A stretch of DNA of 64,000 nucleotides from Isoetes taiwanensis (taxonomy: Eukaryota; Streptophyta; Lycopodiopsida; Isoetales; Isoetaceae), in the NCBI GenBank assembly GCA_021234155.1, contig JAJEKV010000055.1, positions 6,497,017 to 6,561,016 on the forward strand, written 5' to 3'. Below are positions 14,070 through 26,200 of the stretch, in pieces. The position numbers and the translations under genes are program-made. Each line of letters opens with the position of its first letter. The stretch's first letter is position 1. Under the pieces are notes generated by a model that did not search any database, was not told the DNA's origin, and worked only from the letters and a program-made list of their open reading frames with translations.

Positions 14070-14460
14070 GGTGCTTTTATTTGTAGTGCTACTATAGGTA
14101 CCTCCCATTTAGATAAGGTTTTGTTGGATGGAGGTTCCTCCTAAATGTCATGCCTTATCATGTTATGAAAACACTGAATCTCAAAGTAGAAGACAACACT
14201 TCTATTGTTCTAAAATCCTTTTCCAATGCTAAGGTAGTACCAAAGGGAGTGGTGAGAAATGTGTCCGTTATCTACGGGGGGAATCATTGTCTTAGCTACA
14301 TTTGTGGTTGTTGACTTTGAGAATGTTAATCATGCTAACATTTATGATTTATTACTGGGAAGAAGGTGGGATGAAAAACAGATGCTAGGCCTATATGGTC
14401 TGAAGGTATTTGCACTATTTCAAATGGAGCAACTTCCATTAGACCGGTAAACCAAACCGA
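14070..14460 (+). pseudogene. Aspartic protease region of gypsy element 1
   Basis: Around 14120-14150 the frame reads VLLDGGSS followed by a stop, then NVMPYHVMKTLNLKV after a frame change. This corresponds to the retropepsin active-site segment (D-x-G-S/A-S), which in Tat-like plant elements often reads DGGSS. A flap-like downstream stretch runs to about 14450. The protease would process the Gag-Pol polyprotein, but the reading frame is broken. Confidence 0.6.
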
Positions 14461-14594
14461 CCCTTACGCTAACATTAGATTCATAGATGTGGATATTTTG
14501 CGGGAAGAAGAGTTAGGAGTTTACGCGTTTAGGTCTAGATGTTGATATAAATGCGTAGAGTTATCAACTTTGCTCATGTAGAATTCCCGATCCA

Positions 14595-14985
14595 AAAGAA
14601 AACAAGGCCTACCTTTGGTTTGATGGAGGTATGTCTAAGAAATTAGGGATTGCTTCTTCCACTGCTATTCTCAAGGATGCAGATCTTAAGTCAGATGACT
14701 AAGATAGGGAGAATTCATCCTAATATTTCTTCTAATGCGGTAGAATATAGGGCCCTCATTGCGTGGCTTACAAGAAGCAAGGTTCATGAATATTTCCCAT
14801 ATTGTTATCTATGGAGACTCACAACTTGTTTGCAAACAGATTTTGGGAGAATACCAAACAAAACATCAAGATATGGAGGATCTGAACACACAAGCTCTAG
14901 AATTGCTAACCTGCTTTTGATCATTGGGAAATTTATCATATTCCAAGGTCTAAAACTTTGAGGCTGATTCTTTGTGCGGAAAACA
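14595..14985 (+). pseudogene. Archaeal-type RNase H (aRNH) domain of gypsy element 1
   Basis: Four conserved blocks of the type-I archaeal-like RNase H can be read in order across frames: YLWFDGGMSKKLG (first catalytic Asp) near 14610-14650, NAVEYRALIAWL (catalytic Glu) near 14728-14770, YGDSQLVCKQILGEYQ (second Asp) near 14808-14855, and a YHIPRSK-type block near 14937. This is the extra RNase H known from plant Tat elements, distinct from the gypsy RNase H that follows RT. It sits between protease and RT, not in the more familiar place after the gypsy RNase H. Frameshifts separate the blocks. Confidence 0.75.
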
Positions 14986-15299
14986 CTCTTAGAGCATCTC
15001 TCCGAGGGAGTTATCAAGGAAGATGTCCTAGATGAGGGATGAACTCTCTCGAGTTTCATCCTATCTTGACCATCAACCTAGCACAAGAGGAATCACACAA
15101 AGAACTTGAAGTGCAAAGGAGGTATGTCCAGGGACTTTGCAAATGGGAGATCTATATGATGAAGATTGCAAAGGTAAAATGATTAAGTACTTTGAAGATT
15201 GGGTGGATGTTTTTGCATGGGAATATTCGTAATTGAAAGGGGTTGATAGGAGCATTTGTGAGTTTGAGATAAAAGTTCGTGGAAGATACTAAACCCGGC

Positions 15300-15800
15300 C
15301 ATGCAGAGATTGAGAAGAATTAATTCCTCACTTTTAGATCTTATCAAGGTGAATTATTCAAAATGCAGGAGTCGGGTTTGATAGTTGACATTGTGAACCC
15401 TTCTTGGGTTTCTTGTATTGTTCCAGTTCTAAAAAGAATGGTTCTCTAAGAATATGTGTGGATTATAGAGATCTAAATAAAGCTACCACAAAGATTGTTA
15501 CCCTTTGCCTTTTTTGGAAGAAATACTTTTATGCAAGTAATCGGCAAGTCTATGTACTCATTTTTTGGATGGTTTCTCTGGTTTTAATCGAGATTAGCAT
15601 CAAAAGGAAGATCAGTCAAAGACATCCTTCATTACCCATGGGGAACTTATGCAATGAAAAGGATGCCTTTTGGCTTAATGAATGCCCCCTCGCCATTTGA
15701 GTAGAGAGCCATGGATACCGCCTTTGCAAACATGACTCCCGAAAGCAATTCGAGTTTATCCGGATGATTTATGCTTAGGTACTGATACAAGTGATCATAT
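15300..15800 (+). pseudogene. Reverse transcriptase of gypsy element 1
   Basis: Recognisable RT motifs follow one another across frames: SKKNGSLRICVDYRDLNKAT near 15424-15485, a THFLDGFSGFN-like palm block near 15558-15590, then YAMKRMPFGLMNAP near 15650-15690. A YPDDLCLGT segment near 15757-15785 replaces the usual YLDD catalytic loop (one substitution). Order and spacing are typical of Ty3/gypsy RT. Several frameshifts and stops are present. Confidence 0.85.
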
Positions 15801-16189
15801 TTCGTGAGCTAACAAGAATATTTACATTGTGCGCAAAACCGAGTTAATCTAAACCCAAAGAAGTGCATCTTTTGGCATCAAAAGGCCAGCTCTTAGGCCA
15901 CGAGGTTTCTCGCTAAAGGCCTTCAAGTAGTGAAGAGAAGATCATAGCTTTAAAAAAGCTTCAAACACCCGTGACAATTAAAGAAGTCAAGGGATTTATG
16001 GAATGACCTCTTTCTTAAGAGTGTATGCCTAATTTCTCTCACCTTATTAGTCCTATCTCTAAGTTGACTTAGAGTAGGCCAAGTTAGTAAAAGAGAAAGT
16101 AAATATAGGCCCATTGTTTGGACCTGATGAGTGTGAAAAAGCTTTTTTGCAGATCATAGAGGCTATTTGCCATTCTACACTTTTAAAAA

Positions 16190-16570
16190 CTCCAGACCTT
16201 TTCATTACCATTTAAAGTTTACATAACTATCACTAAAAAGGCTTTGGAGTTGCCATTTTGCAGGGATAGACACCCTATTGCTTTTGCAAGCAAACAATGG
16301 TCTCAAACCTAAGAGAAGTATGCTAAGATAGAAAGGAGTGTCTTGCTGCCCTCATCTTTTTTGATCGAGAGATTGGTCATCTTTTGCAAAAATCCCAAGC
16401 CACTATCTACATGCAGCCAGAACCCCATGCCCTTTTTGTATGGTAAGAAATTAGAAAAACCTAAGCTTCATAGGTGGGCTTGTAGGCTTCAATCTTATGA
16501 TTTAAAGGTAAAGGTTATTCATGTATTGAACAACCCGAAGTTTATACCGTCACGCTTCCTACTTTGAACA
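16190..16570 (+). pseudogene. gypsy-type RNase H of element 1
   Basis: A degraded RNase H follows RT. Landmarks are a PIAFASKQWSQT-like strand near 16270-16310, an ERSVLLPS helix corresponding to the E-R-E-C-L-A motif, and KLHRWACRLQSYDLKV near 16465-16510, the standard end of gypsy RNase H. The catalytic residues cannot all be traced because of frameshifts. Confidence 0.7.
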
Positions 16571-16639
16571 TGAGGAGGTGGTACAAGAAGAAGAAATGAC
16601 TAACCTTGTTGTAAATGAGCGGGACGGTCAATTATGCCC

Positions 16640-17890
16640 GACTCAAGGTTGGCAAACAACCTATCGAGATTCCTTCAAGATCAAGAGATACCTTCTCAAT
16701 TTTCAAAAAGCCAAGCTTACAAGTTTAAGTTAAAATGTTTGACTTACTCATTGGTTGGTGACATCTTGTGCAAGGTAAATAGGGATGGTGTACTCTTAAG
16801 ATGTGTTGATGAAGATGAAGCTGCCCCGGTACTTGAAAATCACAAAGGTGTTTGTGGTGGTCATTTTGCAGCAGACACAACCGCCAAGAAAATATTGAGG
16901 TCCGGGTTATTTCTGGCCTCATTTATTTAAAGATTGTTATGATATCATAAAGACTTGTCATCAATGCCGGATCTTTGGCAAAAAGAATCCTGCACCACTC
17001 GCCCTCTTACAGAATTGTCTCCCCGGTCCATTTCAAGTATGGGGATTGGACTATGTTGGCCCTATAAATCCCCATCTTCGCGCTTTCAAAGATGAATACA
17101 TTGTTGTGGCCACAATTTATTTACCAAATGGTCGGGCAAAAGACCCTTGAGAAAAGCAAATGCATATACTATCAAGTAGGTTTTTGCATGAAAATATTTG
17201 TTCTAGGTTTGGAATCCCTTTCAAAATTTTGACCCATAGAGGCTCTACTTTTATTAATGAGGTTGTTCAAATTCTTGTCTCAAGTCTCAAAATCGGACAT
17301 GTGAAAAGCTCAGCCTATTATCCTCAAGGAAATGGTCAAGTTTGAGTCTACTAACAAAGTGCTTAAGGGAATTTTTTGGAAAAACGGTTTGCCAAAACCA
17401 AAAAGATTGGCATTTGAAATTATATGATGCCCTTTGGGCTCATAGAATCACTGCTAAAAGCTGCCACTAATGCTTCTCCCTTCGGTTTGGTTTATGGTGT
17501 TGAAGCGCTTATTCCCATTGAGTTGGAAATTCCCTCTTTGAGAATGGCACTCAAGTTGGATCCGGAGTTTCTTGAAGCATTACAACCACGTATGAAGTTT
17601 TGCTAAAATTGGATGAGGATAGATTTGATGCAGAAAACTTCAATCTACTTAGAAGGCTAGGAGTGCAGCAGCTTTTTAAGCGACTCACAAGCTCCGAATA
17701 GATTGGCTCCATTGGAACTTCGTGCTCAAAATGGGATGTTGCAAATGAAGGTAAGCTATCTAAATTTGAAAATCCTTGGGAAGGCCCTTACCAGATTGTA
17801 AAAAAGTCGGTATGTTCATCCTATTGGCTTAAGGATCTCAAAAGCAGGTTTGGAATTACCAAATCCTACAAATATCCAAAGATTTGAAGA
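16640..17890 (+). pseudogene. Integrase of gypsy element 1
   Basis: The N-terminal zinc-binding region reads HKGVCGGHFAADTTAKKIL near 16845-16890, then CHQC near 16955 after a frame change, giving the HHCC arrangement. The catalytic core is seen as WGLDYVGPINPHLRAFKDEY near 17045, then FGIPFKILTHRGSTFINEVV near 17206-17268 (the second catalytic position reads THRGS where SDNG/SDRG is usual), and SSAYYPQGNGQV at 17310-17345. GPYQIVKK near 17783 marks the C-terminal end. No chromodomain is seen. Stops interrupt it throughout. Confidence 0.85.
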
Positions 17891-18249
17891 TATTGGCCTC
17901 AACATGCATGTTTAGGCCTTTTTTGTCCTATATGAATACTTATTTTAACTTAGAGTAGGTTAATTGTTGTTGAAAATTGAAGATTTAAAACTCTTTTGAT
18001 TGGTTCTCGTTTCATTTTCCTTTTAGGCTTAAGTCAGAGATTCTTGTTGATTGGATTTGCTAAGTTGTTTTTGTTAGTTGTATTCAAGGTTCTTAATACT
18101 TGTACCATCAAGACCATTTTCCCTTTGAGGTGAGCTAATTGTGTGTACGTTTGAAGCGTAAAAATTTTTTTTCGAGACCGCACAATTTCAAAAGAGCAAG
18201 AGAATTTCTATTCAGTCAAAAAAAAAAAAAAGGTACAAATTTACAGATG

Positions 18250-19115
18250 ATCAGATCCTCTCATAGGAAGCCAATGCTATCGTTATTCCCCTCGGGATAG
18301 TAGGAATCTTGTCCGAAGGAGAGCCATCTGCAAAGATCCAAGAGACCATTATATCCGGTAAAAAAATTGTTCATGGTACCAAAACATAATCGATCTTCAC
18401 TCCGTGAGATTCTCTTTCGGGAGTTTGAAATGCATCTCTTTATCATGAGAAGCATCAAGGAACCATAGCTATCTCGCTAGCATCCCGTGGGAGTAGTATA
18501 ACCGCCTATACCGCCAAATTGAGCATCCGTTGCCATGATGATGCTTACACAAAAAAGTAGTGCATATGTAGCATCTGAATGCATTCCCTTGTAAAATTTC
18601 GCCCACGGCCTTTGTGTTCTCGACACCGTAAGGTCGCTAGTTTCTCTTGGTAAGTCTTTTGCCCAAGGAAACACTCCATGGCAAGGTGATCATGGTTCAT
18701 GTCTTTTTGTAGAGTTCCTTTTTTGAGTCAAGGTAGTTTTGGTCAACATTTGTGCCTTCCCATATACACACCTCGTAAAATGCATGCACTGAAAATTTCC
18801 ACGAGGGAAGAGGTTCTTCATTAATTAAAACATTGTCCCATTCTCGCATCTCAGATGCAATTCTTGCACGTGTCTGATTACACCATAAGGAATAGGTACT
18901 CCACAGAAATGGATCGAAGCTCGAAGCACTCCTAAATTGCTTTGATCAGCTGTTACATTGTCCCGGATAGGTGTATGGTAAGAAAAAAGGAGCCATGATC
19001 GGCAAGGGAGGTCGAGTTTTCTCGAGCACGAGCGGAGGAGGAGCAAATTAGGGTTCGAACTTCGATGGTTTGAAATTTTTGGTTTGAAGGTTTGAATTTT
19101 TAGTTTGAAATACAT
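18250..19115 (-). other. Possible antisense ORF in the 3-prime untranslated part of gypsy element 1
   Basis: Between integrase and the 3-prime LTR, four minus-strand frames (18825-19115, 18477-18674, 18261-18458 and linking pieces) lie end to end and together could encode ~280 residues. They show no family I recognise. Some plant Tat-group elements (Grande, for example) carry an antisense gene in this region, which makes a decayed accessory ORF plausible. Chance remains possible. Confidence 0.3.
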
Positions 19116-19587
19116 TCAATGGTTGTATGAGCCAAATTTCTTGAATAGTAGAAGTTTAGTTAAATAGGGTAGAGATTTGCTATGCTTTTAACAATTTTGA
19201 GTGTTGTCATTTCAGTCCATTTGCTCATTACTCTTATTTGTCTTAAGTTGGCCTCTTTCCATCTAGCCCTTGCTTCCATATGAAATTTTAAGAGTGCTAA
19301 TCCTACATTGTTACTCATCCCTTTATTTGGCACTCATGCTAATTTGATTATCATTGTCATATGCGTTCATCCACTTCTTCTCCATATTCACGCCTTGAGT
19401 TGTCCTACCCTCCATTTGATCTTATTTTCTTATCACTCTCTCCATTACCTTATATTCTCGCCTCATATTTCCCACCACCGCAGAGTAATTCTATTCCCTC
19501 CACCACTTGTTGATATTTTTGAAGACCTTCAGGTTAGCATTTCTTTCCTTTGAGGCCGAGGGACCAGCCTCATTTCTTCTTTCCTTT

Positions 19588-19594
19588 GAGGAGA
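19588..19594 (+). promoter_or_regulatory. Weak polypurine tract candidate
   Basis: GAGGAGA lies immediately before the TG of the 3-prime LTR, where plus-strand DNA priming occurs in LTR retrotransposons. It is short, so the call rests on position. Confidence 0.4.
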
Positions 19595-22091
19595 TGTTGC
19601 CCCTTTTTGGGCAACATGGACCATCATGATACCTAGAGTTTCAAGATTGGAAGATACTTGTCGAGTTTGGAAGACTTGTGGTTTCTTTTTGAGGTTTCAT
19701 CTTAAGTTACTTTCCTATTACTCATATGGTAAGAGTTAGTGTTATTTTGATCCCTAGAGTTTGGAAGAAATTGGCTCAAGTTTGGAAGACCCTTGGGATC
19801 TTGGTTGTATAGCCTAATTTTTCCTTTGAGGAAATTTCTAGTTACATTCTTATTTCTTGAAGACCAGGCAAAGGATATAGCAAGCTATACAAGGAGTTAT
19901 AAGCATGTTGCTCATATTCACTCATATGGAGCTAAATGGAGTTGCACCAATGGTTTGGAAATCACACCTATGAAGATGTCACTTTAAAGGTGAATTTTTG
20001 CTCTTGTTTAGGCCTTGAAGATTGGAAGACCTTTTAGAAGTTTGGAAGACCCTAGGGCCTTGAGCAAAGTTATGAGGTATGATTTGAGCTTTGGAGATAA
20101 GATCATGTGCTGCTGTGGGGTTTCCATCCTTTATCCATTTCATCCATTCCATATCCACTTTCCTTTCATCTTTTTATACCCCATTTCCACCTTGTCATGC
20201 CTTCTTTCATTACTTCACTACCTATATTTTTATTGGCCTCACCTCCACTTGTGAATTGCTCTCAAGAGATCATGAAAAACTTCAAGAGCAAAGGAGGCTT
20301 GAATTTTACTTTCATCTTATTTCCCTAAATCCGCCATAGCCTTTTTTTTTTCCTATCTTTTCACCCTCTTCCTATGATTTTTTCACCATTCCCAAGGTTG
20401 AAAACTCATTGACCATGGTCAAAATGGGCAAAATTTCAAGTATCTCAATTTGACTTGAAAACACTCTAGATTTGGAGCTTGGCAAAAATAGCTATGTTGG
20501 CCTTTCCAAAATTCAAAAAAGACCTTGGAAAATTCCTCAAATATTATTTCTTGGGATCGTTGCCAAAAAAAAAAAAAAAAATATATAGCAAAAACCTATT
20601 CTAGCCTATCTACCCTATTTTTCTATTTCCCACCTCAGCCTAAATTCCACCTCAGCCCCCCATTGGTCCACGTGGCGCTAGGGTATGTGGCCTCCAGAAC
20701 ACGAAGTGGCACAACCCTTCTCGCATGGCACATACGCTTATTAGTCGGGTCAGCATTAAGCCTTATATACATGAGCCTCGAACCATTTTAGCTTTGTGGG
20801 ATATATGGCCTTCAAGAATTTTTCGATGAACCCTAAGAAATAGGGGAACACACTAAATCCGGCCAATTCGTGCCATAACTTGATTGAATCCCCACCAATT
20901 TTCCCCGAAATCAGCTCTGAACCTTTTCCAGACCTCCTTGATCCTCTTGGCACTTGGTTTGATAGAAATTGCTCAAATTAGGCCTAAAATCACCGGTAGA
21001 GCTAGTTTTGGGGAAGAAACGGTTCTTAAACCCGGCATCACAGATCAAATCAACACCCCTCGAGGAGATCTACCTCTGCGGATTTTGGCGCATTGAATAT
21101 TTTGATATCATTTTGCTCGTTGCGCTTCGATTCCAGCTCCATTTCATTCTCGGTGACCAAGTCCCTTTCCATTGTGACTGCCTTCGGCATCGAGAGCCTC
21201 GGACACAAACTTAAATAATCACTTCATATTACTTCATTGGTATTCTTGAAGCCCTCGAAGACTCATACGCCTTTGAAATTTCTCTCAAGCATTATTATTT
21301 TCAAAGCTTTGGTAATATCCTGATGACATTATCAAATCCTCCTCAGATCACATTGCTATAATGCATAGTCTTTGCCCCGAAAAATCATTGTCATTATTGT
21401 ACATCCATTCTTTGTAATTCTCATTGCCCCTTTAAAAGCAAAACCAAAAACAAGATCAAAAAATTTTACTCAGAGATTATATCTTCTCCAGGTAGTTGTA
21501 TTTCATCCTTATAGCAATCCTAGAAACCTATACCCTCAAGAAAACATATAAAGATATTTCTTTTCATAACCTGCTACGTAGTTTGTTCTTTTCTCCGAGG
21601 TTTTGATTATTTACGTAAAAACTAAAACATCTTTTTCTATTTAAACCTTTTGCACGTGATCTAGAGGCTATTTTGAAGTTGCCAAGCAGATCCCAACCCA
21701 AAATTCCCCATCAAACTCCATCTCAGAAATTTGGCTTCTCTGTTTTGGCACCGGTCAACTTTTTGACCTCGCCTTTGACCTCGATTTTCTTGACCTTCCT
21801 TATTCAAATCAAGTCAAATCTTCTCCACCTTTTTTCCTCTCGCTTTGTTGACCACTTATAACACCAATCAGATCTTCAAAATCTCTCAAGGTGTGTCTCA
21901 TAGGTTCAGTTTTTGCTCGACAGCTTTTTCGGGCCAGGACTCTAGTGATTTTGAAGAAAACTAGCACCCAAAAATGAATTTTCTGGTTTCATATGATAAG
22001 GATTGATCAAATCTAAGTGATCCGGAGGTTCTAACCACTTTGTTTAAGATTCCTTTGAGGTTAGGCTAAAATTCCGGTTTTTAGGCTAACA
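19595..22091 (+). repeat. 3-prime LTR of gypsy element 1
   Basis: 2,497 bp second copy of the LTR, ending GGCTAACA at 22091. It differs from the 5-prime copy mainly by short insertions and deletions, many in homopolymers or in small GC-rich spots. Confidence 0.95.
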
Positions 22092-22380
22092 CTTGTCAAC
22101 ATGGGGGCAACTGGGTCAACTTATGCACAAGGTCAATAGGTAGCTCATATAATGCCAGCATGTGGATCTCTTTAACTTACACTCGATGATATGCGCGCCA
22201 TCTAGATGCCCTAGACACTTTTGTCGGACCACCGACATGTGTGTTAACTTGGACAAGACTAAGGTGCTACTTTTCTCATCCTTACGATCGCAAGTCCGCT
22301 TTCCGGGCTATGTCTTCCTTCTTGCTCAAGGGCAAACCTCGCGGTCACCGCAAGGCATGAGGCCAATATGTTGCTCTTAA
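22092..22380 (+). mobile_element. Plus-strand LINE fragment, part 2 (split by a gypsy insertion)
   Basis: This continues the LINE RT that stops at 9995. Motifs on the plus strand include a degraded LDALDTF-like piece and CVNLDKTKVLLFSS (about 22230-22275), equivalent to the NLAKTK block of the other LINE. Downstream of about 22285 the similarity fades. The first five bases (CTTGT) pair with CTTGC before the first LTR as the target duplication of the gypsy insertion. Confidence 0.65.
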
Positions 22381-23178
22381 TCAATAGTTAGACGAGGTAA
22401 ATTGTACAATATCGCCTTTGTCTTTGGAAAGGAGAATTAATTAATCCAGAAGTCATGCCATATGACCATAATGACAATCAAGGGTTGGAATAATAGGAAG
22501 CTCCCAAAAATTCAATTTGTAATAGGTTGGACCTAGTATTGCCCTAGATTGGCAGGAAGCTACCAGCTCAATAAGGTAACAAATTTGTGCCTTCGCACAA
22601 GTATAGATTTTGCCATTGTACAAGGTGTCATGTAAGTTTCCACTTGCTTAATACAAGTGTGGATGGGCCTTATGGTCTTAGTCAATCGTATGAATGCCTT
22701 TAGAAGAAGGCAAAAGTTCCTTTGGTTATGGATTATCCCTGGAAATCAAGGTTGATATATAATGGCATGCAAGTGCCTTATACACTTTTGCTCTATGTTT
22801 TATTCAAAAGATAAGTTAGGGGCTAAAAAGATTATGCCCCTCTGCCCCACAAACATGGCCTAAAAGCATCAAATATGCATCTCGAGCTTTTCCGAGCATA
22901 AGTGTGAAAATATTGGAAAGTTCTCTTTACATTTTTCTTAATGTTCTTCTTCATGGGTTTGAACATGTTGTAAATTATTTTGGCAAAGATATATGTTCTA
23001 AGATAATGATCTTTTATGACCATATTGGCCTTGAATATGTTGGTCTACATAAGGCCTTTTGAAAATGGCACAAAAAAATGATTATAAGAAGTTAGACCAT
23101 GAAAGTTTTCACACACTAGTGTTCAATTTATCCGAATATGCTCGATGGAAAAGGAAAAAAAAAAAAAAACAAGACGCG

Positions 23179-23249
23179 AGGGGGTTGCCCCTTCATGGCC
23201 TGGAGGGTGAAGTGGCTTAAACCATAGTTGAAAGTCATGTTTTGACAAT
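23179..23249 (+). repeat. Repeat module B, copy 1
   Basis: The segment with GGGTTGCCCC, then GAGGGTGAAGTGGCT, then TCATGTTTT(g)ACAAT recurs at 27708-27774 with small differences. It follows an A-tract. Confidence 0.65.
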
Positions 23250-26200
23250 TAATTCAAATTGCTACTTCTAGACAATAGAATACTTGATACCATGGCCAAC
23301 TTAAACATTTTTAATGCCTTATCCCCAAAAAATAGGTTCCATTACAAGGTCGCTTGAATTTAAAGTTGGTGAAAGGCAGAATAGCAAGGCTAGAAAAGCC
23401 AAGAAATGGTAACTTATCCATTAAGATGCATGCAAAATCATTAGAGACACATCTTCTACGATCTAAGAAATTGAAGTTTTGCATATGTCCGGGCACTTCT
23501 ACTAAGGTGCTAGGCTACAAGGGGCATACACTATTTTGAAGCTTGCTCGCAAAGGTAACTAGAGTTGGCTAATTGGAAATAAGAGAATTTAGATTAAAGA
23601 TGGCACTAACCACTCGACATTGTCTTTTGTGTTCTTTATAAGGGCATAAGATCCCCATGCCGGATCTTGTTTCGAAAGTATCATCAAGCCGCCTTCCATA
23701 AGTAGTTTATACGCAAATTGTAAGGGAGCCCCTACTCTTACCGAAGTGTTCGATCCCCCGCATTGGAGGAATTGAATTATTTAGTTTTTACCAATTCATG
23801 ATCATCGCTTTTAATAAGAAAGTGAAGTTTCATACTTTCAACAATCTCCAACAAGGGAAGTATCCTGCCGCACTGCCAAGAGAATGCCTACAACCTCTCG
23901 ACTCTATGCTCTGTGAGGGAAAAAGAAAATGGAGATTACAAAGGTCCAATATAGCACTTGACAAACGATAAATAATATGCTAGTTGGGGTGCAAAGGATG
24001 GAGTCGTAGTAAAGTGATTCAATAGTAAAAGTGAACCAAGTGAAAATCCAATAACCTAGGCAATTGATTGTGAAGTTCGTGAACCCTAAAACCAACAAAT
24101 TGTATAGTTCAAAGAGGGATAAATAACCTATAAATAAGTTCTAAAATGTTGAATTAAGTCTTATGGCCTGATACATCAATGCTGTGATAGAGTTGGACTC
24201 ATTCTTACCCCATGCTGCTTCTTTCTTCGCCTCCATCAACTCTTTGGCCATTTGTCATGCCTCCTTTTGCACGCCTTTTCATGGTTCAAGCCATTGGGTC
24301 ATCCTTACTATGAAGCATTGTCTATAAGGAAAAGGTGCAAATATGAGAAAAATGCATCTAATGCTATCCATATTGCACTAGTCTCGAAAGGTGGGAAGAA
24401 AGGCAATAGGGATGATCCATAATGCCGCCAGATCCGCCAATCACGCCGAATTGGTTTTGCATTCAATTACCACCACCATGTTCCTAGCACATTTGATCTT
24501 CTTTTTCAATAGTCCGTTATTAATCGCTTAGGTTTCTCCCGAGAAAGGTCGTGTCAGTCTCAAGCAAAGGGTTATATGTTTTGTTTATCAGTTGATCATG
24601 ATGACCTTTCCTTTAACATTTTCAAGAAGCAATGAAAGCATCTTTCAATAAAAAAAAAAGTAATCCTTAAAATTATCAACTATGTCCCCTACCCGAAATA
24701 AGAAAGAGGTTAAAAATAGTATCTAATAGAAGTCCGCAGAATTCATTAATAATGTATCTGATCTCGAGCATCATAATCCTCAAAATATAAGTTCGGATCC
24801 TAGTTACCGCAAAATAAATTATGGCACTAACATAAAAAAAAAAAAAAAGAAATAAACGCCAAGTTTTGCTTTTTAAATCCCCGGCAAATCCGGTACAAAC
24901 AATTGCTCCACAAAGAAATTTTGAGTCTTCAAGGAATCATAAAATTTCAGCTTATTCTCAACAAAAGGACTATTATGGGCATTATTCTTTCTATATACAC
25001 CGCATCCAATGCAGTATAGACAAACCTAAATCAATGCATGGATTTGGTAAGAAAACAAATGCATACAAATGCATGGATTTGCAAGAAACAACAAGTTATA
25101 AGCGCGTAGGTTGTTCTTGTTGGGACCTATTAGATAGAAGCTGCTAATGGTTAAGATCATTAGTAAGAAAAATTCATCCGTCAGGCATGCGCATTTCAGA
25201 GATATCATGTAGCCAAAACAAACCCCTTGAAGGAGATGAAGGTAGCCTTGCACCCACAATTCAGTTAGAAGAACTTGCTAGTTTACTCCTGGATGTGTCA
25301 TGATTCACCGAAATTGGCACCGACCGGAAAATCCTCCCAAAAGCGTCACGCTTCCAAGATTAATACCGATCATCTCAAAACTTCATGTCTTCTGTTATAG
25401 AATTAACAACAATTCTACATTTTTCCCCAAAAACTTGAGCTGGACACACTATCTACACGCTTATCCCATTGGCCCATGCCGGAAACGCCAATAGAGGCCA
25501 TCACTACATTAATGCCTCAGAACCTCATAACCTTTTCATGGTTTGATCAACCAACAAGTTCCTCTTTATCCGAACTAGCAAAATTTTTATTTTACAACAC
25601 AAGAAGATTTTGTAAAAAGGGTAAAGGTTTCTTGATCAAGCTCCTCGTGACATGAAAAAATAAAAGGTTAAGGGACAAAATCTATCCCGCCTTTTACCTT
25701 GCGTCCAATATTGTGTCACATGCTGTCGATAACAAAAACACATAAACAAATTACCAAATAGATTCCTTTCAAGAAATGAGCCTACATCATAGAAAAACTC
25801 TTATGGCCATAAAACACGTTGGTAATATAGAGGACACTGAGACCTTAAGCCAAAAGAAGTGATTCCGTGTAACTAAGAGAATCGAGTTGTCATTCATTAC
25901 ATGCTTGCCTCGAAAGGCATACAATCGAGTCTTTAATATGGAACATGTCAATTTGCATTATTGGTATCTCTTCATTGAGGTTCATAAGAGTATAAATAAG
26001 TCAAAGGAACAAAACATACCTCCATCCTCCGGCAGACGAGGGTCCACAAAGTCAAGTTGTCCCCGGAGAAGCCGTGATAATCAAGGTGCTATCCTTTGTA
26101 GGATTCTTCGCTCAATGTATCAGCTCAAGAATAGCTTCACAAATGCTTATTTTGCTAAATGGCAAGCCTTACATAAAACGCTCGCCATAACTTTTAAGAT

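Larger units (their letters stand above)
9996..22091 (+). mobile_element. Ty3/gypsy LTR retrotransposon with archaeal-type RNase H (Tat-like)
   Basis: This is a full-length but decayed LTR retrotransposon: 5-prime LTR 9996-12491, internal region 12492-19594, 3-prime LTR 19595-22091. Both LTRs start TGTTGCCC and end GGCTAACA, giving the canonical TG...CA. Flanks CTTGC and CTTGT are a 5-bp target duplication with one mismatch. Coding order on the plus strand is gag with zinc knuckle, protease, an archaeal-type RNase H, reverse transcriptase, the ordinary RNase H, then integrase. RT before integrase is the Ty3/gypsy order, and the extra RNase H is the hallmark of the plant Tat group. All domains are broken by stops and frameshifts. 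I could not find a TGG primer-binding site right after the 5-prime LTR. A short purine run GAGGAGA abuts the 3-prime LTR as a weak polypurine tract. Confidence 0.93.

Noticed and set aside
22162-22380. Plus-strand ORF as an independent gene
   Set aside because: It is part of the LINE RT split by the gypsy insertion.
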